DNA of 64,000 nt from Nioella halotolerans (lineage in GTDB: Bacteria > Pseudomonadota > Alphaproteobacteria > Rhodobacterales > Rhodobacteraceae): assembly GCA_003428585.1 (NCBI GenBank), contig QVQC01000029.1, forward strand, positions 62,001 through 126,000, read 5' to 3'. The position numbers were made by a program, and so were the translations under genes. The notes beneath the pieces were generated by a model. The model searched no databases. It was not told the DNA's origin and saw only the letters and a program-made list of their open reading frames with translations. This document shows, piece after piece, positions 46,085-55,336 of the stretch. Positions within the stretch are counted from its first letter, which is position 1. The number at the start of each line of letters is the position of its first letter.

Positions 46085-48340
46085 CTACCGCTGCTTGCGC
46101 CGCAGCTTCTTCTTCACCTTGGCGGCTTTCGCGCGAGCCTGCCCTGCCTTGCGCCGCGGTGCCGCCCCACGCTTGTGCGCGGCGCCTCGCGGCGGCATCT
46201 GGCCCTCGATCTCCTGCAGTTCCAGCGTCATGCCGCCGGTCACCGGCACCGCCTCTGCCAGTTTTACCGTCACCCGCTGGCCGATGGCGATGACCATGCC
46301 GGTATCGGCGCCGGTCAGGGTCTGGCTTTCCGCGTCGAAATGGTAGTATTCGCGGCCAATGGCGCGCATCGGCAGCAGCCCGTCCGCGCCGGTATCGTCC
46401 AGCTTCACGAAGACCCCGAACCGCGCGATCCCGCTGATCCGGCCGGTGAAGCTTTCGCCCACCCGTTCCGACAGGAAGGCGGCAAGGTAGCGGTCGGTGG
46501 TGTCGCGCTCGGCCAGCATCGAGCGGCGTTCCGTCTCCGAGATGTGCTTGGCGATATCGTCGAGCCGTTCGATCTCCTCGGCGCTCAGCCCGTCATTGCC
46601 CCAGCCATGCGCCGAGATCAGCGCCCGGTGCACGATCAGGTCGGCATAGCGCCGGATCGGCGAGGTGAAATGCGAATAGGCTTTCAACGCGAGGCCGAAA
46701 TGACTGAAATTCTGCGGGCTGTAATAGGCCTGCGTCATCGACCGAAGAGTGGACATGTTGATCAACTCGTCGAATTCGGTTCCCTCGGCGGCGGCCAGCA
46801 ACTGGTTGAGGTGACGCGTTTGCAAGACTTGTCCCTTGGCAAGGTTGAACCCGCTGGCCTGCGCGGTTTCACGCAACGCCGCGATCTTGTCGGGGTTCGG
46901 TTCCTCGTGCACGCGGAACAGCTGCGGGGTCTTCAGGCGCATCAGTTCCTCGGCGGCGGCCACGTTGGCCAGCACCATGAATTCCTCGATCAGCTTGTGA
47001 ACGTCGAGCCGCTCCTTGAACGCGACGGAGCTGACCTTGCCGTCATCGGACAGGATGATCTGGCGTTCCGGCAGGTCGAGGTCCAGCGGCTGACGCGCCG
47101 CCCGCGCCTTGCGCAGCGCGCCGTAAGCGGCGAAGAGAGGCTGTAGCACAGGCTCGATGAGCGGCGCGGTCCTGTCGGTCGGGCGGCCATCGAGCGCGGC
47201 CTGCGCCTCCTCGTAGGTCAGCGAGGCGCGCGAGCGCATCAACCCGCGCACGAAGCGTTGCCCGATCTTCTCGCCCTGCGCATTGATCACCATGCGCACC
47301 GCGATGCAGGCACGCGGCACGCCCTCGTGCAGGGAACACAGGTCGCCCGAAAGACGGTCGGGCAGCATCGGCACCACCCGGTCGGGAAAGTAGGTGGAAT
47401 TGCCGCGCTTGCGCGCCTCCCGATCCAGCGCGGAACCCGGCCGCACGTAATGAGCCACATCGGCAATCGCGACCCAGATCACGAAGCCACCCGCGTTTTT
47501 TGGGTCGTCATCGGCATGGGCGTAACAGCCATCGTCGCGGTCGCGGGCATCGGCCGGGTCGATGGTGATCAGCGGCAGGTCGCGCAGATCCTCGCGCCCC
47601 TGAAGCCCGGCGGGCTTGGCGCTGTCGGCCTCGGCAATCGCGTCGTCGGGGAAATCGTCGGGAATCCCGTGCTGATGGATGGCGATGAGCGAAACCGCCT
47701 TGGGCTGGCCGGGGTCCCCCAGCCGCGCCACGATGCGCGCTTTCGGCAGACCCATACGCCCCTTCGGCCCGGCCTGCTCGGCCTCGACCAGTTCACCATC
47801 CTTGGCGCCCTCGGCATATTTCGCCTCGACCTGCCATTCCTTGTCGGCGCCCTTGTCGATCGGCACGATCCTGCCGCCCTCGGCCCCCTTGCGGTAGATG
47901 CCGAGGATCTTCCGCGGGTTGGTTCCGATACGCCGGATCAGCCGGGCGACGTATTGATGATCCTCGCCTTCGACCTCCTGCATCCGGGCAAGGATGCGGT
48001 CGCCCTCGCCAAGCGCGGGATCGGTCGGCTTGGCGCTGAACAGGATGCGCGGTTCCGGCCCGTCGCCATGCCATTCCAGCGGCCGGCAGAAGATATCGCC
48101 AAGGCTGTCGGGAGGCAGAACCTGCAACACCGAAACGGGCGGCAGCTTGTCCGGGTCGCGGTAGGTTTTCTTGCGTTTCTCCAGATGGCCGTCGTCCTCA
48201 AGCTCCTTCAGGATGCGCTTGAGGTCGATCCGCGCCGCCCCCTTGATGCCGAAGGCCTTGGCAATATCACGCTTGGAGGCATGGCCGGGATTATCGGAAA
48301 TCCAGGCAAGGATCTGATCTTTGGTCGGGATCTGGCTCAT
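46085..48340 (-). CDS. rnr: Ribonuclease R
   Basis: Processive 3'-5' exoribonuclease that can degrade structured RNA. 751 residues: an N-terminal winged-helix domain (about 1-60), cold-shock domains, the RNB catalytic domain with DPADARDRDD at 261-270 carrying the metal-binding aspartates, an S1 domain (about 635-710), and a very basic Lys/Arg tail. Order and length are standard. It lies 31 bases after the TIGR04282-type gene and is probably in one operon with it and dapE. Confidence 0.96.
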   Translation of the reverse strand: MSQIPTKDQILAWISDNPGHASKRDIAKAFGIKGAARIDLKRILKELEDDGHLEKRKKTYRDPDKLPPVSVLQVLPPDSLGDIFCRPLEWHGDGPEPRILFSAKPTDPALGEGDRILARMQEVEGEDHQYVARLIRRIGTNPRKILGIYRKGAEGGRIVPIDKGADKEWQVEAKYAEGAKDGELVEAEQAGPKGRMGLPKARIVARLGDPGQPKAVSLIAIHQHGIPDDFPDDAIAEADSAKPAGLQGREDLRDLPLITIDPADARDRDDGCYAHADDDPKNAGGFVIWVAIADVAHYVRPGSALDREARKRGNSTYFPDRVVPMLPDRLSGDLCSLHEGVPRACIAVRMVINAQGEKIGQRFVRGLMRSRASLTYEEAQAALDGRPTDRTAPLIEPVLQPLFAAYGALRKARAARQPLDLDLPERQIILSDDGKVSSVAFKERLDVHKLIEEFMVLANVAAAEELMRLKTPQLFRVHEEPNPDKIAALRETAQASGFNLAKGQVLQTRHLNQLLAAAEGTEFDELINMSTLRSMTQAYYSPQNFSHFGLALKAYSHFTSPIRRYADLIVHRALISAHGWGNDGLSAEEIERLDDIAKHISETERRSMLAERDTTDRYLAAFLSERVGESFTGRISGIARFGVFVKLDDTGADGLLPMRAIGREYYHFDAESQTLTGADTGMVIAIGQRVTVKLAEAVPVTGGMTLELQEIEGQMPPRGAAHKRGAAPRRKAGQARAKAAKVKKKLRRKQR

Positions 48341-48371
48341 GCGTCTTGGCTAACACGGGTGCCGGCGCGCG

Positions 48372-48953
48372 TCATGCGGAAATGGTGCGGGCCAGGTCCG
48401 CGGCGTTGTCCACGTCGTCCAGCGTATCGACAAGAGCGACGCGCCGGTCGCTCAGCGTTGCGAGGCTATCGGCAAACGCGTGGCGGCTGGACCAACGCAC
48501 GCCCGCAAGGAAACCGGGCGGTGCCGAGACGCGGCCAAGGCCGATCAGCCAGTAGCCGCCATCCGGGGCCGGGCCGATCACCGCGTCGTGGCGGGCAAGG
48601 GCCGGGATCGCGCGGGCCAGATGCGCACGGGTCACGCCGGGGATGTCGCTGCCGATCACGATCACCGGGCCGGGCCGGGACAGAAGCCGCGCCATCCGCG
48701 TGCCAAGGTCACCGCCCCCCTGCCCGACACGCGGCAGATCGGCGGGCCAGACCCGGGACGTCACCGCCTCTGCATCCGGCGACACCGCCAGTACCAGTCG
48801 CCAACGCGGATCGCGCAGCCGCCGCAACAGCCGCGCGACTTGATGGCGATACCACCACGCCGCCTGTACCGCCCCGATCCCACGCGCCAACCGGGTCTTG
48901 ACGCGGCCCGGTCGCGGCACCTTGACCATTACGACAACGGTGGGGCGGATCAT
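48372..48953 (-). CDS. TIGR04282/DUF2064 family glycosyltransferase-like protein
   Basis: 193 residues of the rSAM/selenodomain-associated transferase 1 family, a nucleotide-sugar transferase-like fold. Recognised by [22 protein letters not shown] at the start, [16 protein letters not shown] and [16 protein letters not shown]. Function is unproven in any organism I know of. The ATG overlaps the dapE stop by four bases. The longer open frame that runs upstream is a shadow of dapE. Confidence 0.87.
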   Translation of the reverse strand: MIRPTVVVMVKVPRPGRVKTRLARGIGAVQAAWWYRHQVARLLRRLRDPRWRLVLAVSPDAEAVTSRVWPADLPRVGQGGGDLGTRMARLLSRPGPVIVIGSDIPGVTRAHLARAIPALARHDAVIGPAPDGGYWLIGLGRVSAPPGFLAGVRWSSRHAFADSLATLSDRRVALVDTLDDVDNAADLARTISA

Positions 48954-50092
48954 GCTGCGAAATAATCGCTCAGGATACGGGAATAGACCCGTTTCAGGGC
49001 ATGGATATCCGGGGTCCAGACACGCTCGTCCACCTCGTGCATGCGATGCCCGACAAGGCCGAACTCCACCACCGGGCAATGCGATTTGACAAATCGCGCG
49101 TCCGAAGTGCCACCGCTCGTGGAGAGTCTCGGCACCAGCCCGGTTTCCGCCGTGACCGCGCCCGCGACCAGATCGGACAGCGCCCCTGGCGGGGTCAGGA
49201 ACGCCTCGCCCGAGATCTTCACCGCCATGTTGATCGTCACGCCGGTCTCTGCCGCGACCTTGTCGGCCTCCGATTGCAGCCAGTCGGTCAGGCTTGCGCC
49301 GCTGTGCAGGTCGTTGAAGCGCAGGTTGACCGCCATCCGCGCCTGCGCGGGGATCACGTTGGTGGCCGGGTTGCCGGTGTCTATGCTTGTCACCGAACAG
49401 GTGGAGGGGTCGAAATGCGCGGTCCCCTCGTCCAGCACATGCGACGACAGCCGGTGCGCCAGCAGCGCCACCGCCGGCATCGGGTTCAGCGCCTTTTGCA
49501 GGTAAGCCGAATGCCCCTGCTTCCCGGTCACGGTGATCCAGGCCGACATCGACCCGCGCCGCCCGATCTTGATCATGTCGCCGATGGTTTCGGGGCAGGT
49601 CGGCTCGCCCACGATGCAGGCGCTCATCCGTTCGCCTTCCCGCTTCATCCAGTCGAGCAGCGCCAATGTGCCGTCGGTCGAAACCCCTTCCTCGTCGCCG
49701 GTAATGGCCAACACCACGGCGCCGTCGGGCGGCGTTTGCCGCACGAAATCCACCGCCGCCGCGACGAAGGCCGCGACACCCGATTTCATGTCGGTCGCGC
49801 CACGCCCGTAAAGCCAGCCGTCCTCCTCCTCGGCGCCGAAGGGCGGGTGGGTCCACGCGGCGGCGTCCCCCACGGGCACCACGTCGGTGTGCCCATTGAA
49901 TCCGAAACTGCGCGGGTGCCCCTTCTGGCCCCAGCGGGCGAAGAGGTTGGCCACGCCGCCGCGATCCACCCGCGTGCAGGCAAACCCGGCCTCGGACAAA
50001 AGCCCCTCCAGCAGCACCAGCGCACCGCCCTCCTCCGGCGTGACCGAGGGACAGCGCACAAGCCTGGCGGTCAGATCCTGCGGGTCGGTCAT
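48950..50092 (-). CDS. dapE: Succinyl-diaminopimelate desuccinylase
   Basis: Zinc M20 hydrolase of lysine and diaminopimelate biosynthesis, converting N-succinyl-L,L-DAP to L,L-DAP. 380 residues. FNGHTDVVP with H68 and D70 and ITGDEEG provide the metal and catalytic residues, and [14 protein letters not shown] and [11 protein letters not shown] are DapE-specific patterns. It heads a minus-strand run (dapE, TIGR04282-type, rnr) with tight spacing. Other dap genes are not in the window. Confidence 0.95.
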   Translation of the reverse strand: MTDPQDLTARLVRCPSVTPEEGGALVLLEGLLSEAGFACTRVDRGGVANLFARWGQKGHPRSFGFNGHTDVVPVGDAAAWTHPPFGAEEEDGWLYGRGATDMKSGVAAFVAAAVDFVRQTPPDGAVVLAITGDEEGVSTDGTLALLDWMKREGERMSACIVGEPTCPETIGDMIKIGRRGSMSAWITVTGKQGHSAYLQKALNPMPAVALLAHRLSSHVLDEGTAHFDPSTCSVTSIDTGNPATNVIPAQARMAVNLRFNDLHSGASLTDWLQSEADKVAAETGVTINMAVKISGEAFLTPPGALSDLVAGAVTAETGLVPRLSTSGGTSDARFVKSHCPVVEFGLVGHRMHEVDERVWTPDIHALKRVYSRILSDYFAA

Positions 50093-50321
50093 TGGGGGCC
50101 TCCTTGCGCGCTACAGTCCATGTTGCGGTAAACCTGTGGCCAGACGGACTCAACCCCGCCGACCCGTTCCCGCAAGCCGCTTGATTCCCGGCAAGAATAC
50201 GGCGATGATCGGGCAAAACAAAGACTACGGGCAGGATCGAGGCAGACCCCCGCGAAATCAAGAGATCGCATGATACTGCGGCGACGGGTGATCCGTGCCC
50301 CTTGGGTGGGGACGAACAGGC

Positions 50322-51899
50322 ATGCCGGTATCGGCGCAACGATTGAACATCGACGCGCGCGCAAGCGCCACCGAAATGGCGGAGACCATCTTTGGCGACG
50401 GCGTGCAGGTGGTGGACGCGACCTATGACGGGGACAGGAACTCCTCCGGCATCTGGAGCGATGGCGACGCGATTTCACCTGACGCCACGCCCTCTGACAG
50501 CGGCGTCATCCTGTCCACCGGACGGGTTCGGGATTTCACCAATTCCGGCGGCGATCCTAACCGGAGCGATAGCACCTCTACGAACACGAGGGGCGTCAAC
50601 AACGACGCCGATTTCAACGCGCTTGCGGGAACCAGCACGTATGACGCCGCGATCCTCGAGGTCGATTTCATCCCCGACGGCGACCAGATCACGATGCAGT
50701 TCAGCTTCGCATCGGAGGAATACCCCGAATACGTCGGTTCCATCTTCAATGACGCGGTCGGTATCTGGATAAACGGGGTCGAGGTCGCCTCGCCGGTTTT
50801 CGACAGTGCCCAGATCAACAACGTCAACAGCAACACCAACGAAACGCTCTACTTCGACAACACCGACGATCACGCCAACACGGAGATGGACGGCTACACC
50901 GTGACACTCTCCGTCACCATGGACGTGACTCCCGACGAGGTGAACACCATCCGGCTCGGCATCGCGGATGCCGGCGACAGCCTGTACGATTCCGCCATCC
51001 TGATCGCCGCCGATTCCGTTCAGGCCACGGTTTTGGCGAACGACGACGAAGAGACGGTGCTGGAAGGGCAGACCGCGGTGCTGGACGTCACCGCGAATGA
51101 CGAATCCAGCGGCACGATGGTGGTCACCCAGATCAACGGGCAGGACATCGCGACCGGGGACACGGTGACGCTGAACAACGGGTTCGAGGTCACGCTTCAG
51201 GCCGACGGGTCGCTGGCCGTGGACCCACCGGCGGGCTATGGCAATCTGTCCGAACCGGAAAGCTTCAACTTCTCCTACACCGCCGAGGATGACGGCAGCG
51301 GCATCAGCGATACCGCTTTCGTCACCATCACCTCGATCCCCTGTTTCGCGGCGGGCACCCGCATCCTGACCGCGCGGGGCACCCGCCCGATCGAGGCGCT
51401 GGCGGTCGGCGACCTGGTCGAAACCCGCGATAACGGGCTGCAACCGATCCGCTGGATCGGACGGCGGCGCGTCAGGGCGGAGGGCCGGTTCGCACCGGTG
51501 GTGATCGAGGCGGGCGCCATGGGCGCGCATGATCGGCTGGTCCTGTCGCCGCAACACCGTGTGCTGGTGCTGCATCCCATGGCCGAGATCCTGTTCGGCG
51601 AGGGCGAAGTGCTGGTGGCGGCCAAGGATCTTGTCAACGACCGCTCCATCCGCATCCGCGCGGGCGGCGAGATCGAGTATTTCCACCTGCTGTTCGACGA
51701 ACACCAGATCCTGTGGTCCGAGGGCTTGCCGACCGAAAGCTTCCACCCCGGCCCGGTCACCCTGAACGGGTTCGAGGACGCGGTGCGCGGCGAAATCCTC
51801 GACCTCTTTCCGGATATCGACCCCGAAACCGGTGCTGGCTACAGCGCCGCGGCCCGGCCCAGCCTGCGCGGCTACGAAGCGGCGGCCCTGCTTGCCTGA
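50322..51899 (+). CDS. Large secreted-type protein with choice-of-anchor L, VCBS-like and Hint domains
   Basis: 525 residues from the ATG at 50322. Residues about 7-230 match the choice-of-anchor L type of beta domain (TIFGDGVQVVDATYDGD, SASEEYPEYVGSIFNDA region). About 240-338 form a VCBS/cadherin-like domain (VLANDDEETVLEGQTAVLDVTANDE). A Hint domain begins at C341 in IPCFAAGTRILTARGTRPIEAL and contains LSPQHRVLV with the usual His. There is no cleavable signal peptide, so type I secretion is possible, as for other calcium-rich roseobacter proteins (inference). The Hint part has the residues for self-cleavage, but no second splice block or extein follows. Confidence 0.85.
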   Translation: MPVSAQRLNIDARASATEMAETIFGDGVQVVDATYDGDRNSSGIWSDGDAISPDATPSDSGVILSTGRVRDFTNSGGDPNRSDSTSTNTRGVNNDADFNALAGTSTYDAAILEVDFIPDGDQITMQFSFASEEYPEYVGSIFNDAVGIWINGVEVASPVFDSAQINNVNSNTNETLYFDNTDDHANTEMDGYTVTLSVTMDVTPDEVNTIRLGIADAGDSLYDSAILIAADSVQATVLANDDEETVLEGQTAVLDVTANDESSGTMVVTQINGQDIATGDTVTLNNGFEVTLQADGSLAVDPPAGYGNLSEPESFNFSYTAEDDGSGISDTAFVTITSIPCFAAGTRILTARGTRPIEALAVGDLVETRDNGLQPIRWIGRRRVRAEGRFAPVVIEAGAMGAHDRLVLSPQHRVLVLHPMAEILFGEGEVLVAAKDLVNDRSIRIRAGGEIEYFHLLFDEHQILWSEGLPTESFHPGPVTLNGFEDAVRGEILDLFPDIDPETGAGYSAAARPSLRGYEAAALLA

Positions 51900-51999
51900 C
51901 GCCGGCGAACGGGCCACATTCTTTCCACATTTCCGCGACATTTCGACCCCTGTTCCACGGGTAAGCTCCAATAAATTGTTGTAGGGGGCATTGTTTCAC

Positions 52000-53019
52000 A
52001 TGGGATGGCTGGCGATCTGGGACGGGCGCAGGCTGACGCATCTTGACAGGCACGCGCGCGACGCCGACCTGTCGCAGGGCACCGTGCGGTTCGAGATGAG
52101 CCTGCGCGGCGAAGTGCAGGTGCCCGTGATCCTGTGGCAAGGGCGCACCGGGACCCCGCGGGATCTGCGCATCCTGTGCCGTCCCGACGGGGTGATCAGC
52201 CTCGAACACGGTGGGCTGCTATTCGAGAGCGACCCCGGTTTCGTTTACGCGGGCGAGCCGATCGTGCTGCATTATTCGTGGGATCGAGAGGGGCGCGCCG
52301 ACCTGTTGAGCATGACCAACAGCCAGACCGGCGCCCACCTGACCCTGCGCCCCGGCTGCCATGCGCCGCGCCACCTTTCGGAAATCGTCCCGGAAACCCC
52401 GGGGCGGGCAGTCTCGGTCGCCTATGCCGGGCTTGCCAACCATCCGCTGCCGCCGCACCCCTTGCCCGGCCTTTCGGGCACGACCCGGCTGCGGATACCG
52501 GGGGGCACGCGGCCGGTCGAGGCCCTGAAGCCGGGGATGGAGGTGCTGACCGCTGGGGGCAAGCCGGAAACCATCCGCTGGATCGGCACGACGGAGCACA
52601 TGGCGCGCGGCATCTGTGCGCCGATCCTGTTGCGCGCGCCCTATTTCGGGCTCGACAACGATATCCTCGTGTCGCGCAGTCAACGGCTCTGCCTGTCGGG
52701 CTGCGAGGTCGATTACCTGTTCGGCGTGGAAAAGGTCCTTGCGAAGGTGGATGACATCCGCCGGGCAAACTCCGCGCAGATCGACCTGTCTTCGCCGACG
52801 TTCACCAGCTATCACCTGCTGCTCGACGATCACGAGTGCCTGCTTTCGGGGCGCTGCGCGCTGGATTCCAACCTGCTGGGCGAGGTTCTGGAAGCCTGCG
52901 GAAAGTCCACCGCCACGCTGGCCGGCGAGGACCTTGCCCCGGCATGGCCGGTGATCGACCGCGCGGGCGCGCAGGCCTATCTCGACATGCTGTCGCAGAA
53001 CCGACCCGCCGCTGCGTAA
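52000..53019 (+). CDS. Hint-domain protein with degenerate active site
   Basis: 339 residues from the ATG at 52000, with AGGGGG 13 bases before it; a TTG at 51991 is less likely. The first 155 residues are beta-rich with no family I recognise. Residues about 160-310 align with the Hint_2 domain of the preceding gene: GTRPVEALKPG, ETIRWIG, and TSYHLLLDDHECLLSG. The initial Cys is replaced (GLSGTTRL) and the SPQH His position is Gln (SRSQRL), so self-cleavage is not expected. It follows the first Hint gene by 100 bases and may share its transcript. Confidence 0.82.
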   Translation: MGWLAIWDGRRLTHLDRHARDADLSQGTVRFEMSLRGEVQVPVILWQGRTGTPRDLRILCRPDGVISLEHGGLLFESDPGFVYAGEPIVLHYSWDREGRADLLSMTNSQTGAHLTLRPGCHAPRHLSEIVPETPGRAVSVAYAGLANHPLPPHPLPGLSGTTRLRIPGGTRPVEALKPGMEVLTAGGKPETIRWIGTTEHMARGICAPILLRAPYFGLDNDILVSRSQRLCLSGCEVDYLFGVEKVLAKVDDIRRANSAQIDLSSPTFTSYHLLLDDHECLLSGRCALDSNLLGEVLEACGKSTATLAGEDLAPAWPVIDRAGAQAYLDMLSQNRPAAA

Positions 53020-53158
53020 CGGCGTCATGGCGGGGCGGCGTCCCCCGGATCGGCCGGGTGCCACTGCACCGCAAACAGGGTGTCGTCTGGGCCAAGATCA
53101 CCGCGCTTGGCGCTGCGCTTGTGAAATGACCCCACATGGCCGCCGTGCCATGCCTTGA

Positions 53159-53872
53159 TCAGACACCCTCGACAAGCATGTACCCGCGCCCGTGAACGGT
53201 GCGAATGCGCTTGAAGCCGGTTTCGCCCGCGAACAACTTGCGGCGTAGCCGGCTGATGATGCCGTCGACCAGCCGATCGGTTATCGCGTGACCTTCCCCC
53301 TTGACCGATGCGATGATCTGTTCGCGGGAGAGGACCCTGTTGGTTTGCGCGGCCAGCACCATCAGCACATCGAATTCGCTGTCCGTCAGCGACAACTCGC
53401 GCCCCGCGACACTGACAAGACGCAAAACACCGCAGATCTCAAGATCGTCGACCCGACGCAGGAAGCCATCCGGCACCGGCCGCGCCCCATCCACGTTTGG
53501 CGGGGTGACCACGGTGCGCCTGAGAATCGTGCGGATCCGGGCGCAGAACTCCCTTGGACGCACTGGTTTCACCATATAGTCGTCCGCTCCCATCTCCAAC
53601 GCCAGAACGACGTCGATCTCCTCGGAACTATCATTCAGCATGACAATACCCGCAGGGGACCGATCGCGCAGGTCCCGAACGATTTCGTATCCGTCGCGAG
53701 ACATGGCCCGGTGACCGACAATACAGATATTCACCCCGTCCTGCTTCACCGCCTCGGCGACATCGGACCCCGCAACCGGGTCGACAAGCGCGAAGCCCAC
53801 GTCGCGCAGGCAGTCCGCGACGCGGGTCGCGCTTTCGGTGTCATCATCAAGGACAAGTGCAGTGTGCAACAA
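53159..53872 (-). CDS. OmpR-type response regulator with non-canonical receiver
   Basis: 237 residues with a receiver domain (1-118) and a winged-helix DNA-binding domain (about 135-236; ELSLTDSEFDVLMVLA, RTVHGRGYMLVEG). The acidic pocket (D9, D10) and K102 are present, but the phosphorylated Asp is Gly53 (ICIVGHRAMSRDG) and the switch Thr is Asn80. It should therefore not be controlled by ordinary phosphorylation. No kinase gene is near. The only start I can place is a TTG at 53872 with a weak ribosome site. It is divergent from the peroxiredoxin gene across a 239-base A+T-rich gap holding a 16-base palindrome. Confidence 0.85.
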   Translation of the reverse strand: MLHTALVLDDDTESATRVADCLRDVGFALVDPVAGSDVAEAVKQDGVNICIVGHRAMSRDGYEIVRDLRDRSPAGIVMLNDSSEEIDVVLALEMGADDYMVKPVRPREFCARIRTILRRTVVTPPNVDGARPVPDGFLRRVDDLEICGVLRLVSVAGRELSLTDSEFDVLMVLAAQTNRVLSREQIIASVKGEGHAITDRLVDGIISRLRRKLFAGETGFKRIRTVHGRGYMLVEGV

Positions 53873-53971
53873 TAACGCGATCCCGTATTTCCGGTGTTCA
53901 GGAGGATTTTGGAGACTTGCGGGGCGCCGCAGCGTGCCGACAATATCCCAGTACGAGGCAACATATATATC

Positions 53972-53987
53972 TGTATAAGCTTATACA
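53972..53987. promoter_or_regulatory. Perfect 16-base palindrome, candidate operator
   Basis: TGTATAAGCTTATACA, perfectly symmetric, within an A+T-rich island (ACATATATATC before it) in otherwise GC-rich DNA. It lies 100 bases before the response-regulator start and 124 before the peroxiredoxin start. A perfect TTGACA follows at 54002-54007 on the plus strand, without a convincing -10 box. Confidence 0.6.
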
Positions 53988-54111
53988 ACCCTGCCGCACT
54001 CTTGACACAAATCGAAACAACCATGAGGCGCAAGCAACCTGACGGCGTGAACGCGGGTTCAGGACTGAGGCAAAGACCACGGAAATCGGGTTTTGGAAGG
54101 GGTTGAAGGGA

Positions 54112-54822
54112 ATGGGCATTCAGTTGTTCGCACCTCGAGGGGCAGGAAACGAAATCATCAGGCTCCCGTCTGCGCTGCGCAAGACAGTCCGGTGGTTACC
54201 CCGGATCGGTGATATTTTTCCCGACTTCACAGTGGCAACGACACAGGGCGATCTTCGCTTCTGGGATTGGGCCGACGGCGCATGGACGCACTTGTTCAGT
54301 CACCCGGCTGCGAAAACCCCCGTCTGCACGACCGAAATGGTCTCCATCGCGAACACGGCCGACTCATGGCGGGCGGCGAATGTCAAGCATCTGTCCCTGA
54401 CCGGATCCCCGATTGACGAACAGAAGCAGTGGCATGCGGACATAAAACGCCTGTTTGGACTGACGATAGACTTTCCCTGCGCCCATGACCCGGAACTCGG
54501 GTTGTCGCGCCTGTTCGGCATGATGCACGAAAAGGAAAGCGAGGCTTGGCCAATCCGAAAGAGCTTCTTGATCGACCCGAGCATGCATATCAGGATGGTG
54601 TTTGAATACCCAATATTCATCGGCCGCAATACCGATGAGTTACTGCGCGTGGTCGAGGCGTTGCAACTGCGCGCGCAGACCGGGTTGGCGACCCCGGCGG
54701 ACTGGTATGCCGGCGACGTCGCCTTGGTCACCGACAATCGATCAGAGGCCTCGGTGGTCGAACAGTTCGGCGTCGGGTCTACCAGGTTGCTGGACTACCT
54801 GCGGGTTGTCGGGCGGACATAA
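54112..54822 (+). CDS. 1-Cys peroxiredoxin (Prx6/AhpC-TSA family)
   Basis: Reduces hydrogen peroxide and organic peroxides. 236 residues from the ATG at 54112 (GGAAGGGG nine bases before; a TTG at 54103 is possible). Catalytic C72 lies in SHPAAKTPVCTTEM with T69, and the conserved Arg is R149 in WPIRKSFLIDP. A further Cys at 123 is not at a usual resolving position. Compared with typical Prx6 members there is an N-terminal extension of about 30 residues, with no signal peptide. It is opposite the atypical response regulator, which may control it. Confidence 0.9.
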   Translation: MGIQLFAPRGAGNEIIRLPSALRKTVRWLPRIGDIFPDFTVATTQGDLRFWDWADGAWTHLFSHPAAKTPVCTTEMVSIANTADSWRAANVKHLSLTGSPIDEQKQWHADIKRLFGLTIDFPCAHDPELGLSRLFGMMHEKESEAWPIRKSFLIDPSMHIRMVFEYPIFIGRNTDELLRVVEALQLRAQTGLATPADWYAGDVALVTDNRSEASVVEQFGVGSTRLLDYLRVVGRT

Positions 54823-54860
54823 CGTGCAGCCCTGCGGCCTCTACGTGGACAGTCAGGGTT

Positions 54861-54886
54861 CCATGCGGCGGCGCGCCACCGCATGG
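54861..54886. terminator. Hairpin between peroxiredoxin and convergent gene
   Basis: CCATGCGG / CCGCATGG, an eight-base-pair stem with a ten-base loop, in the 94-base gap between convergent stops. No T-run, so a terminator role is only suggested by position. Confidence 0.35.
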
Positions 54887-54916
54887 GGTGATGGCGCGCG
54901 GGACCGGGACTGAACC

Positions 54917-55273
54917 CTAGCCCTCGCCATCCCCGAAATACGGCGTCATCTGCGCCACGATCACCGCGTTTTCCGCTGCCGCGCGATCCATCAGCGCGAT
55001 TTCTTCATCGCCGACCTCGTGGCCCATCTCGCGCCGTTCATCCAGCGTGCCGTAGCCCTGCACGTCAAGCGGCGCCATGTCCGCCTGTTTCAGCACCGCC
55101 ACGGTTTCGCGCACCGCCTCCGACTCGTCCACGCCCGAGGCATAGACCATGAGCCCGGCGCCGGTCGCGTCCTTCGGCAGGCCATCGCCCGGCTTGCGGC
55201 CGACCTCGACCACCAGCGTATAGACCTGCTGCCGTTTCTTTTCCTTCGCCATGCGCTGCGCCGTAGCCGTCAT
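54917..55273 (-). CDS. Conserved-looking hypothetical protein
   Basis: 118 residues from the ATG at 55273; a start at the ATG at 55252 (111 residues, MAKEKKRQQVYTLVVEVG) is equally reasonable because neither has a strong ribosome site. Soluble, mixed alpha/beta, acidic, with no motif I recognise. QQVYTLVVEVGR followed by ESEAVRETVAVLKQADMAPLDV looks like a small beta-alpha-beta domain. The gene is divergent from the first Crp/Fnr gene with a 63-base gap, so it could be one of its targets. Confidence 0.65.
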   Translation of the reverse strand: MTATAQRMAKEKKRQQVYTLVVEVGRKPGDGLPKDATGAGLMVYASGVDESEAVRETVAVLKQADMAPLDVQGYGTLDERREMGHEVGDEEIALMDRAAAENAVIVAQMTPYFGDGEG

Positions 55274-55336
55274 TGGGCCACCGGTCAAGCGGCAGGGTCA
55301 TTGACGCCCACCGTCCCCCCGGCCCATCAATACACC

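Noticed and set aside
50322..53019. Inteins, because of the Hint domains
   Set aside because: There is no C-terminal splice junction (His-Asn and following nucleophile) nor a downstream extein. They are free-standing Hint_2 domain proteins.
53857..54106. Short plus-strand open frames in the regulator-peroxiredoxin gap, one with AGGAGG near it
   Set aside because: The frames are 60-70 codons with no family resemblance, overlap the start of the regulator gene, and run through the palindrome. The AGGAGG at 53899-53904 has no suitable start codon at the right distance.
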